Positions 36,101-41,918 of a DNA stretch of 41,918 bases are shown here, one piece after another; position 1 is the stretch's first letter; the number at the start of each line of letters is the position of its first letter. Below the pieces are notes generated by a model that worked only from the letters and a program-made list of their open reading frames with translations, was not told the origin of the DNA and did not search any database. The DNA is from Aliarcobacter sp. (GTDB lineage: Bacteria > Campylobacterota > Campylobacteria > Campylobacterales > Arcobacteraceae): contig JAGOIF010000010.1 in NCBI GenBank assembly GCA_017995775.1, positions 1-41,918 on the forward strand. The letters are read 5' to 3'. A program made the translations under genes and the position numbers.

Positions 36101-36586
36101 TACAATAGATGCACTTGCAATTGAAAATAGTATTGCCATCATAGAAATAGCTTGTAAAAATGCATTTCCTGATGCAAGGTTTTTTCTGCCATATATATCA
36201 ATAATTATTCCAAATTTTGCAGGAGAATAAACAGCACTTTGAATAGCAAGTAATACTAAAGAGCCCATAGCAAAATAAAAGTTTCCACTTAAATATGAAA
36301 TAATCATTAAAATTGATAATAAAAAAGATGAAACAGCACCATAAACTAAAATATTTTTCTTATCATATTTATCAGATAAAAATCCACTAAGAGTAAATAA
36401 AAGAATAAAAGGAATAATTATAAGTGAGTTAATAATAGAAATCCAAACAACTTGAGTACTTCCATCAAATACTTTAAAAGCGATATTTTGAAGTAAAACT
36501 TTGTGGGTTACATCGACAAAAGCGTTACAAAAAACTACAAACAAGAAGGCTATTTTTATCAGTGTTAGATTTTTTATTTTATCCAT
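33107..36586 (-). CDS. aas: Aas-type fusion: lysophospholipid flippase, acyltransferase and acyl-ACP synthetase
   Basis: A 1159-residue fusion for lysophospholipid repair. Residues 1-425 form a 12-segment MFS transporter of the LplT type, which flips lysophospholipid inward. Residues 440-640 form a PlsC acyltransferase with NHISWID (His461, Asp466) and FPEGS at 529-533. Residues 650-1159 form an AMP-binding acyl-ACP synthetase with SSGSEGTPKG at 802-811, GFGTTETSP, YITGDKG and a C-terminal SGKKDF lysine. In E. coli LplT is a separate protein, so all three steps are joined here. Each motif looks intact. It runs convergent with glnD and downstream of the GGDEF-EAL gene after 51 bases. Confidence 0.92.
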   Translation of the reverse strand: MDKIKNLTLIKIAFLFVVFCNAFVDVTHKVLLQNIAFKVFDGSTQVVWISIINSLIIIPFILLFTLSGFLSDKYDKKNILVYGAVSSFLLSILMIISYLSGNFYFAMGSLVLLAIQSAVYSPAKFGIIIDIYGRKNLASGNAFLQAISMMAILFSIASASIVFEFFYNNNNLQTLTTKEELLSAILPLTYYIVPFAFLEMLVSFLFLKNINTSYNKNKDLTLNKKELFQGKLLQNNMKILTSNNAIFLSVIGLSVFWGISQSTMAVFPSFAKMYLGISDVSIINGVIGASGIGIAIGSIMYSKISKYYIEVGTIPLAAFGMALTLYISTLVASPILLAIIFLFFGFFGGMFIVPLNALIQFNAKKKVLGTILAGNNWFHSVSMFLMLGMTTIVSYYGFDPLKTIYLILLITLIGTMYTIYQLPQSLILLFLKTIVGMKYKLEVNGITNIPQTGGVLLLGNHISWIDWAVVLMAVPKEVRFVMDKTIYSKWYIKWIFRMFNAIPISNASSKTTIKIIAKQLDEGNIVVIFPEGSITRNGHLGEFKKGFEKILELTNTDVKVVPFYIRGLWESMFSRANQKFKKSNRTNSVTISFARYMKKENANIISVKKQIINLSTKSWQEHIKNLKPLNETIFNRLKELKNNMIFTDSTGLELSGHKFLTASIVFKNLLKKQIENQNVGILLPSSTAGAFINYSVLLMGKTAVNLNYTSQIETLKYCISKAQIKSIITSRKFIEKLELRGIDLKEAFEDVELIYLEDLRQNISKAKSLSVFLSVKILPSFLSKLIYLTKTKKDDTVLILFSSGSEGTPKGIELSGDNILGNAQQIANIINVNDEDIILGSLPLFHAFGIVVTTYLPLIEGIRCVAHPDPTDGLAIAKLISSYKVTIMCGTSTFFRLYTKNQKIHSLMFESLRLVVSGAEKLREDVRIEFKKRFAKDILEGFGTTETSPVATCNLPDVLSPDFSIQKGQKAGTVGMAIPGTTIKVVDPVTFKELKVNEEGMILISGIQVMKSYLDDEDRTKKALKVINAKTYYITGDKGKLDEDGFLTIVDRYSRFAKIGGEMISLGAIEELISKFIESTDNLIDFLVTSLEDEKKGEKIILLISNANKEFIQELKEKILKNFDNKLMIPSEIKIVEEIPKLGSGKKDFVKAKYLASQE

Positions 36587-36637
36587 TTATCTTTTCATTA
36601 TTTTAATTTATCTATATTTTATAAATTATATCAAAAT

Positions 36638-39022
36638 TTATTTATTTAAAATGAAATCTAGGAAATTACTTAAAGGCATCGGTTTATTATAAAAATATCC
36701 TTGTGCAAAATCACAGTCCAAAGTTTTAATTAGCTCATGATGTTCTTTTGTTTCAACACCTTCTGCTTGAACTTTTAGATTAAATATTTTTGCAAGATTT
36801 ATAATAGCTTCAACTATTGCTTTGTCATTATTATCATCTAAAAAATCTCTTATAAATGCTTGATCAATTTTTAATTTGTTAACTTTGAAATCTTTTAAAT
36901 AACTCAAAGATGAATATCCAGTTCCAAAATCATCTAAGGCAATTTGAAAACCTTTTTCATATAATTGTTTTAATTTTTCTTGGGATATTTCAGAATTTTT
37001 CATAATATTTGTTTCTAGTAATTCAATCTCTATTTGTTTTTCATCAATTGAAAAATCTTTACAATAAGCCAAAACATCCTCAACAAAAGTATATTTAAAA
37101 AAATATTCTGGAGATATATTTATGGCTATTTTTAAATTTTGATTCTTTAATTTTTTATTTATTGTTTGAGTATCTTTTAATACTTTTTTAAATATAAGTT
37201 CACCAAAATCTATACTCATGCCACCTGCATCTATATATTTTATAAACTCTAATGGAGGCAAAATACCTTTATCTTTGTGCTTCCATCTAACAAGAGCTTC
37301 AGCTCCTACTATTTTTTCACTTTTCATATCAATAATTGCTTGATAATACATCTCAAACTCATCTTTTTGAATAGCCATTTTCAGCTCACGCTCAAAGATA
37401 ACTTTTAAAGAGAGTTTCTCTGTAATATTTTGATTATATAACTTTGAACCATTTCTGCCATTTTCTTTTACTTCATACATTGCAGCATCTGCGTGTTTGA
37501 TTAAATCTTCGCTATCTTTTCCATCATCAGGAAAAATTGAAATACCAATAGATAAACTCATAAAAAATACTTTATCTTCTATTACAATAGCTTCTTTGAT
37601 ATTTTCATTTATCTTATTTGCAAGTTTTATCATATCTTCATTATTTTTCACATCTTTTATTATTAAAACAAACTCATCTCCACCAAGTCTTGCAATAAAA
37701 TCTTCTTTTCTTATACTTTGCTCTAATCTTTTTGCAATAGTTTTTAGCATTTCATCACCAATAGAATGACCATAAGTATCGTTTACATCTTTGAATTTAT
37801 CTAAATCTATAAAAAATAAAGCGATTTTATTTTGATTTCTTTTACATGATTCAATTGTTTTCTTTAAATGTGTTTCAAACTGAACACGATTTGGAAGTTT
37901 TGTTAAAACGTCATGATTTGCATAAAAATATAGTTTTTTGTCAGATTCTTTTATCATTGTTATATCAGTAAAAATTGCAATATAGAACTCTTCATTATAT
38001 TTAGGATTTACGGCTTTTGCTATACTTAACCATTCAGGATATATTTCACCATTCTTTTTTTTATTCCAGATTTCGCCCTTCCATGTTGAATTAAGAGTAA
38101 GGCTTTCTCTCATATTTTTATAAAATTCTTTGTCATGAACTCCAGAGCTTAGAATTGATGGTGTTTTTCCTAAAACTTCTTCTTTTTCATAACCAGTTAT
38201 TTTTGAAAAAGCTTTATTTACAGATATTATTTTTCTATTTGCATCGGTTATTAAAATCCCTTCATTACTGTTTTCGAAAAATATCGCTGATTGTTCTAAC
38301 TGTAACTCTTTTTGCTTTTGAAGTGTAATATCTACGCAATTATGGATTATAAATTCATCAGATATCATATAAAAAGTTGATTCAAGCCATTTTTCATTTT
38401 CTTCTTTTTGTGTAACAAAACTATTTGTTGTTTTTAGTTTTTCTTTTACACTTAAAAAAGCTATATCACAGTGACTTATCTTATCAAAATCTAAATTTTC
38501 AAAATTATCATATTTTAAATTATTTGCTTTTAAATAACTACTATTAGCATAAAACATAGTACCATTTAGCTTATAAACAGCAATTTTCGCAGGATTTAAA
38601 TCTACAACTTTTGCTAATATTTTATTATTTCTTTCAAGAATATTTCTTCTTTCTATATTCTCACTTTCATTTTTTATAAAATTTTCTAATCCTAGAACTT
38701 CAAAAGGTTTAATTAATATTAAGTTAAAAAATAAAATATTTCTTATATTTTGTGCATCTTGATTCAGATCATAAGGAGTAATTAGAATGATTTTATTATC
38801 TTTTTGATCCATTTTTGAAAGTTTATTTAGAATTGGAAAATACTCATTTGAGCTTAAATCAATCAAAACTATATAAAATTTACTAAAATCTATCTCTTCT
38901 ATGAAGTCATTATTTTTTATATGTAATATTTCAATTGAGATAAAATATTCATTTAAAAGTAGTTTATACACTTCAAAAACATCTTCTTGTTCTGAAATTA
39001 TTAAGAGCTTTGTTTTTTTCAT
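36638..39022 (-). CDS. Receiver-PAS-PAS-GGDEF-EAL protein
   Basis: A 794-residue cyclic-di-GMP enzyme with both signatures. Residues 1-115 look like a response-regulator receiver with IVLIDL (Asp55), ILIT (Thr82) and LIKPF (Lys105). Two PAS domains follow at about 135-235 and 243-360. The GGDEF domain has ARLGGDEF at 444-451 and an RKED inhibitory site five residues before it, so it should be product-inhibited. The EAL domain has EALVRW at 575, NISPEYF, ALDDFGTGYSS and AEGVET, a full catalytic set. Which activity dominates cannot be told. No kinase lies next to it, though the orphan sensor at 27.9-29.6 kb is a possible partner. Confidence 0.92.
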   Translation of the reverse strand: MKKTKLLIISEQEDVFEVYKLLLNEYFISIEILHIKNNDFIEEIDFSKFYIVLIDLSSNEYFPILNKLSKMDQKDNKIILITPYDLNQDAQNIRNILFFNLILIKPFEVLGLENFIKNESENIERRNILERNNKILAKVVDLNPAKIAVYKLNGTMFYANSSYLKANNLKYDNFENLDFDKISHCDIAFLSVKEKLKTTNSFVTQKEENEKWLESTFYMISDEFIIHNCVDITLQKQKELQLEQSAIFFENSNEGILITDANRKIISVNKAFSKITGYEKEEVLGKTPSILSSGVHDKEFYKNMRESLTLNSTWKGEIWNKKKNGEIYPEWLSIAKAVNPKYNEEFYIAIFTDITMIKESDKKLYFYANHDVLTKLPNRVQFETHLKKTIESCKRNQNKIALFFIDLDKFKDVNDTYGHSIGDEMLKTIAKRLEQSIRKEDFIARLGGDEFVLIIKDVKNNEDMIKLANKINENIKEAIVIEDKVFFMSLSIGISIFPDDGKDSEDLIKHADAAMYEVKENGRNGSKLYNQNITEKLSLKVIFERELKMAIQKDEFEMYYQAIIDMKSEKIVGAEALVRWKHKDKGILPPLEFIKYIDAGGMSIDFGELIFKKVLKDTQTINKKLKNQNLKIAINISPEYFFKYTFVEDVLAYCKDFSIDEKQIEIELLETNIMKNSEISQEKLKQLYEKGFQIALDDFGTGYSSLSYLKDFKVNKLKIDQAFIRDFLDDNNDKAIVEAIINLAKIFNLKVQAEGVETKEHHELIKTLDCDFAQGYFYNKPMPLSNFLDFILNK

Positions 39023-39060
39023 TAGTTATTCTTATTCTAATTTTTTTTTCATAAGTTTGC

Positions 39061-39066
39061 ATTATA
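39061..39066 (-). promoter_or_regulatory. Candidate -10 box of GGDEF-EAL gene
   Basis: TATAAT on the minus strand, 38 bases before the start codon, in the 175-base region shared with the SulP gene. The leader includes a run of nine A. Confidence 0.45.
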
Positions 39067-39144
39067 CTTGAATAATATTATATTAATATATGTTATTTGT
39101 TTATTTATCAAATTCCTTTCTTTTTAAATCTAAGCTTTTTTTGC

Positions 39145-39150
39145 TACAAT
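39145..39150 (+). promoter_or_regulatory. Candidate -10 box of SulP gene
   Basis: TACAAT preceded by a T7 run and GC, 47 bases before the ATG at 39198. An in-frame ATG at 39090 lies upstream of this box, which supports the later start. Confidence 0.5.
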
Positions 39151-39197
39151 CACTACCTTTCTTAATAAAACAATCAAAATTTAATACAAGGAATTTT

Positions 39198-40688
39198 ATG
39201 TATCAAAACATAAAAAATGAATGGTTTTCAAATATCAGGCTTGATATTCTCTCAGGTTTAGTAGTTGCCCTTGCACTAATACCTGAAGCAATTGCCTTCT
39301 CAATAATTGCTGGAGTTGATCCAAAAGTTGGATTATATGCATCTTTTTCAATGGCTGTAGTGATTGCATTTGTAGGTGGAAGACCTGGAATGATAAGTGC
39401 AGCAACAGGAGCTATGGCATTAGTGATGGTTACTTTAGTAAAAGAATATGGACTTCAATACTTACTTGCAGCAACACTTTTAACAGGGCTTATTCAAATA
39501 ATTTTATCTTATATTGGAATTCATAAGCTTATGAGTTTTGTGGCTCGTGCTGTTGTTGTGGGATTTGTAAATGCATTAGCTATTTTAATTTTCATGGCAC
39601 AACTTCCAGAACTTACAAATGTAACTTGGCATGTTTATGCTCTTACAATTACTGGTCTTGGAATTATTTATTTATTTCCATATATTCCTAAAATTGGTAA
39701 AATTTTGCCATCACCTTTAGTAACTATTATTGCTTTAACAATCTTTGTATATTTTACAGGATGGGATGTAAGAAATGTATCTGATATGGGATCTTTACCT
39801 GATACTTTACCAATATTTTTACTTCCTGATATTCCTTTTAATTTTGAAACATTAAAAATTATTTTTCCATACTCCTTTGCTTTAGCAATCGTAGGACTTT
39901 TAGAATCATTTATGACAGCTACAATAATAGATGATTTAACAGATACAAAAAGTAATAAGCAAACAGAAGCAAGAGGTCAAGGAATAGCAAATTTTGCAAC
40001 AGGATGCTTAGGTGGAATGGCTGGATGTGCGATGATTGGGCAATCTATTATCAACTACAAATCAGGTGGACGTGGACGTCTTTCTACTTTTGTTGCAGGA
40101 TTTTTACTTTTGATTATGATTGTATTTTTAAGTGATATTATCTCTATCATTCCTATGGCTGCCCTTGTGGCTGTTATGATTATGGTATCCATTAGTACTT
40201 TTGATTGGAGTTCAGTTAAAAAATTAAAAACGCTTCCATTATCAACAAATATTGTTATGATTTCTACGGTTGCTGTTACTGTTTATACCCATAATCTTGC
40301 ACTTGGAGTAATCACCGGAGTTCTTTTTGCATCACTATTTTTTGCAAATAAAATATCACATTTTATGTACTGCAATATCATCTATGATGAGAAAAAAGAG
40401 CGTAAAACATATGAGTTTATCGGACAAGTGTTTTTTAATAGTGCTGATAAGTTTTATGAAACAATTGATTTTAAAGAAGATATAAAAGATGTGATAATAG
40501 ATGTTACAAGAGCTCATTTTTGGGATATATCTGCTGTTTATGCTTTAGATAAATCAGTTATAAAACTAAAAAAAGAAGGAAAAACTGTAAAAGTAATTGG
40601 TCAAAATGAAGCTAGTAAAACTATTATCGATAGATTTGGAATTCATGATAAACCAGAAGAGATAGAAAAAGTTATGGGTGGTCACTAG
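39198..40688 (+). CDS. SulP-family anion transporter with STAS domain
   Basis: Inner-membrane secondary transporter for sulfate, bicarbonate or another anion. The start at 39198 is set by AAGGAATTTT-ATG and gives 496 residues. The N-terminal [27 protein letters not shown] and [10 protein letters not shown] are SulP marks. About 14 membrane segments run to residue 400, then a cytoplasmic STAS domain covers roughly 415-490 ([17 protein letters not shown]). The helical [16 protein letters not shown]-like stretch ([10 protein letters not shown]) is also conserved. Substrate cannot be read from sequence. The stop is TAG. Confidence 0.92.
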   Translation: MYQNIKNEWFSNIRLDILSGLVVALALIPEAIAFSIIAGVDPKVGLYASFSMAVVIAFVGGRPGMISAATGAMALVMVTLVKEYGLQYLLAATLLTGLIQIILSYIGIHKLMSFVARAVVVGFVNALAILIFMAQLPELTNVTWHVYALTITGLGIIYLFPYIPKIGKILPSPLVTIIALTIFVYFTGWDVRNVSDMGSLPDTLPIFLLPDIPFNFETLKIIFPYSFALAIVGLLESFMTATIIDDLTDTKSNKQTEARGQGIANFATGCLGGMAGCAMIGQSIINYKSGGRGRLSTFVAGFLLLIMIVFLSDIISIIPMAALVAVMIMVSISTFDWSSVKKLKTLPLSTNIVMISTVAVTVYTHNLALGVITGVLFASLFFANKISHFMYCNIIYDEKKERKTYEFIGQVFFNSADKFYETIDFKEDIKDVIIDVTRAHFWDISAVYALDKSVIKLKKEGKTVKVIGQNEASKTIIDRFGIHDKPEEIEKVMGGH

Positions 40689-40709
40689 AAAAGATTTATT
40701 CTTTTTCTA
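40686..40709. terminator. Hairpin shared by SulP and methyltransferase gene ends
   Basis: TAGAAAAGA, loop TTTAT, TCTTTT-T-CTA with one unpaired T. It includes the SulP stop codon and the methyltransferase stop (40696-40698). Confidence 0.5.
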
Positions 40710-41325
40710 ATGATAGCTTTATAAAGTTTTTTTCTATTTTTAAATCTTTAAAATCAAACTTATTTTTTATATACTCAAAAGTTTTTTCTTGAAAAATAAA
40801 AACATGGGTTGAATCGTTTTTATACCACCATTTTGAAAAATCAATAGTGCTATTATAAATACCTGTCATCAAATATAATATTCCATCTTCTTTTAAAAGT
40901 TTTTTTAGTAATTCAAACTCTTTTTTAGGATTATAAAAATGTTCAATTACTTCACAACAAGCTATATAATCATACTTTTTTTCTAATAGCTTTTTATCAT
41001 CAAAGAAAAATGGATCATATTCTAATATCTCATATTCATTTTGTCTTAATACCTTTACTATAGGAGAATCTTTTCCACAACCAAAATCTAAACCAATATC
41101 ATCTTTACTAAACTTCTTTAAAACAGCATTTGTAATAGGTGCTACAAAGTTTTGATAACCTAAATCATTAGAATCATTTGTATGACTTTCATATCTTTGT
41201 TTCTCTTTTTCATTATCAAGAAGTTTTTCAGCAGGTCTAAATATTCCATCACAACAAGAACAAAGATAAAATTCATCTTTATAAAATGGTATTGAACTAT
41301 TTAGGCAAAGTGGACAAAGTGGCAT
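40696..41325 (-). CDS. Class I SAM-dependent methyltransferase with N-terminal zinc ribbon
   Basis: A 209-residue protein. Residues 4-28 have two CxxC-type pairs (CPLC and CSCC) that should bind zinc. The Rossmann core follows with GLDFGCGKDS at about 75-84, YDYIACCEVIEHFYNPKKEF with the family's VIEH, and EDGILYLMTGIY. Many such proteins methylate small molecules, rRNA or sugars; the substrate is unknown. An AGGAG site precedes the ATG. It is convergent with the SulP gene and divergent from the DUF350 gene. Confidence 0.88.
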   Translation of the reverse strand: MPLCPLCLNSSIPFYKDEFYLCSCCDGIFRPAEKLLDNEKEKQRYESHTNDSNDLGYQNFVAPITNAVLKKFSKDDIGLDFGCGKDSPIVKVLRQNEYEILEYDPFFFDDKKLLEKKYDYIACCEVIEHFYNPKKEFELLKKLLKEDGILYLMTGIYNSTIDFSKWWYKNDSTHVFIFQEKTFEYIKNKFDFKDLKIEKNFIKLSLEKE

Positions 41326-41414
41326 TTTAACTCCTATTTTTTATAAGAAGAATTTTATCATAATAAGCCATATAGCTACTTTTAGCTATTATGCCAAGAA
41401 AAAAAGGATTTAAA

Positions 41415-41819
41415 ATGGAAATAGAATTATTTATAGGCTTTCTTAGCTTCTTTTTTACAGCACTAGTATTAGTAATAATTTTTCTTTATTTATACGCAAT
41501 TGTTACACCATATGATGATTATAAACTTATCTTTGAAGAAAACAATATAGCAGCTGCATTAGCTTTTGGTGGAGCGATTATTGGGGTTTCTATTCCTATG
41601 TATAGTGCTTTGGTTAACTCTGTATCTTATATAGATTTTGCTATGTGGGGAGTGATTGCAATATTAATCCAATTAACTTTTGCATTTGTAGTTACTAGAT
41701 TTTTTGCAAGATTCTCTTTTGAAGAAAAGATTTCAAAGGGTGTTATCTCTGTTGGAATTTTGATGGCATTTTTATCAATTTCAATCGGACTTTTAAACGC
41801 TGGATCAATGAGTTATTAA
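41415..41819 (+). CDS. DUF350 family membrane protein
   Basis: A 134-residue inner-membrane protein with four hydrophobic segments. NIAAALAFGGAIIGVSIPMYSAL and the C-terminal GVISVGILMAFLSISIGLLNAGSMS are the DUF350 pattern, in which two similar halves are seen. The start at 41415 follows AAAGGA by 7 bases; an ATG at 41391 upstream is less well placed. Function of the family is unknown. A strong terminator overlaps the end. Confidence 0.87.
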   Translation: MEIELFIGFLSFFFTALVLVIIFLYLYAIVTPYDDYKLIFEENNIAAALAFGGAIIGVSIPMYSALVNSVSYIDFAMWGVIAILIQLTFAFVVTRFFARFSFEEKISKGVISVGILMAFLSISIGLLNAGSMSY

Positions 41820-41839
41820 AACTCATTGATGGTTTTTTT
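41804..41839 (+). terminator. Intrinsic terminator of DUF350 gene
   Basis: An 11-bp stem (41804-41814 with 41820-41830), loop ATTAA containing the stop codon, then GG and seven T. It ends at the stop codon of the convergent thioredoxin-fold gene. Confidence 0.88.
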
Positions 41840-41918
41840 ATTGAATTATTTTTACTATTTCATCCACACTTAAAACTTTTCCACTACTTTTTACAACTCC
41901 ATCAACTACAAATCCAGG
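41838..41918 (-). CDS. Thioredoxin-fold protein (thioredoxin_3 type), 5' end missing
   Basis: Only the last 26 codons are in the window. They read PGFVVDGVVKSSGKVLSVDEIVKII, the typical end of small redox-active disulfide proteins of the thioredoxin_3 kind: cis-proline-type PxFVVDG, then a GKV linker and a final helix. The active-site part lies outside the window, so CxxC or a variant cannot be checked. Confidence 0.75.
   Translation of the reverse strand, partial: PGFVVDGVVKSSGKVLSVDEIVKIIQ

Noticed and set aside
39090-39197. Longer N-terminus for the SulP transporter
   Set aside because: The extra 36 codons cross the probable promoter and have no ribosome site; AAGGAATTTT marks the later ATG.
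41372-41389. ATAGCTA-CTTT-TAGCTAT hairpin before the DUF350 gene
   Set aside because: Seven AT-rich base pairs without a T-run; in such DNA this is close to chance and may just overlap a promoter.

Overview
The window looks like core chromosome from a low-GC member of the Campylobacterota, most likely an Arcobacter-type genus (Arcobacteraceae). The reasons are the very AT-rich composition, the flagellar gene order with a split-off fliS/fliD/flgK block, a histidine kinase with the AHQWRQPL-type H-box common in this phylum, promoters made of a T-rich stretch ending in G before TATAAT, and a class II DAHP synthase. I counted 41 protein genes, two of them cut by the window edges. I saw no tRNA or rRNA gene, insertion sequence, prophage, CRISPR array or phase-variable poly-G tract. 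No gap between genes exceeds 300 bases.

Layout. 1-1.6 kb (+): tgt (5' end missing), gatC and a small ArsC/Spx-family redox gene whose active-site cysteine codon is an in-frame TGA followed by a good bacterial SECIS hairpin, so a predicted selenoprotein. 1.6-5.75 kb (-): a Tsx/OmpK-like porin, class II DAHP synthase, transaldolase and serB. 5.8-8.4 kb (+): a MetF-type reductase, ruvX and gltS, chained by TTGA and ATGA overlaps. 8.4-12.95 kb: acpS (-), then an orphan DppB-type permease, panC, rimO and tilS (+). 12.9-23.1 kb: a flagellar region. A FliT-like gene, fliS, fliD, flgK, flgH, an unknown membrane gene, fliL, a MotE-like gene, a FliJ-like gene, fliQ and an acidic protein are on -, and flgI-fliM are on +. 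23.2-25.8 kb (-): amt-glnK-pyrC. 26-33.1 kb: an ankyrin-repeat protein (+), an orphan sensor kinase (-), and a Fis-like regulator with a dead AAA+ domain coupled to glnD (+). 33.1-41.9 kb: an Aas-type MFS/PlsC/acyl-ACP-synthetase fusion (-), a receiver-PAS-GGDEF-EAL protein (-), a SulP transporter (+), a methyltransferase (-), a DUF350 membrane protein (+) and the end of a thioredoxin-fold gene (-).

How the genes work together. The flagellar genes cover the filament cap and junction (fliD, fliS, flgK), L and P rings (flgH, flgI), the export gate (fliQ), the switch (fliM) and stator-associated factors (fliL, MotE-like). Nitrogen sensing is represented by the ammonium channel, its PII partner and the PII-modifying enzyme GlnD; the regulator fused translationally to glnD is the least understood part. 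The most noteworthy single item is the TGA-containing ArsC/Spx-family gene at 1263-1604. TGA ends only 3 of the 41 genes here, each time inside an overlap with the next start codon. Several convergent gene ends share terminators that contain their stop codons.
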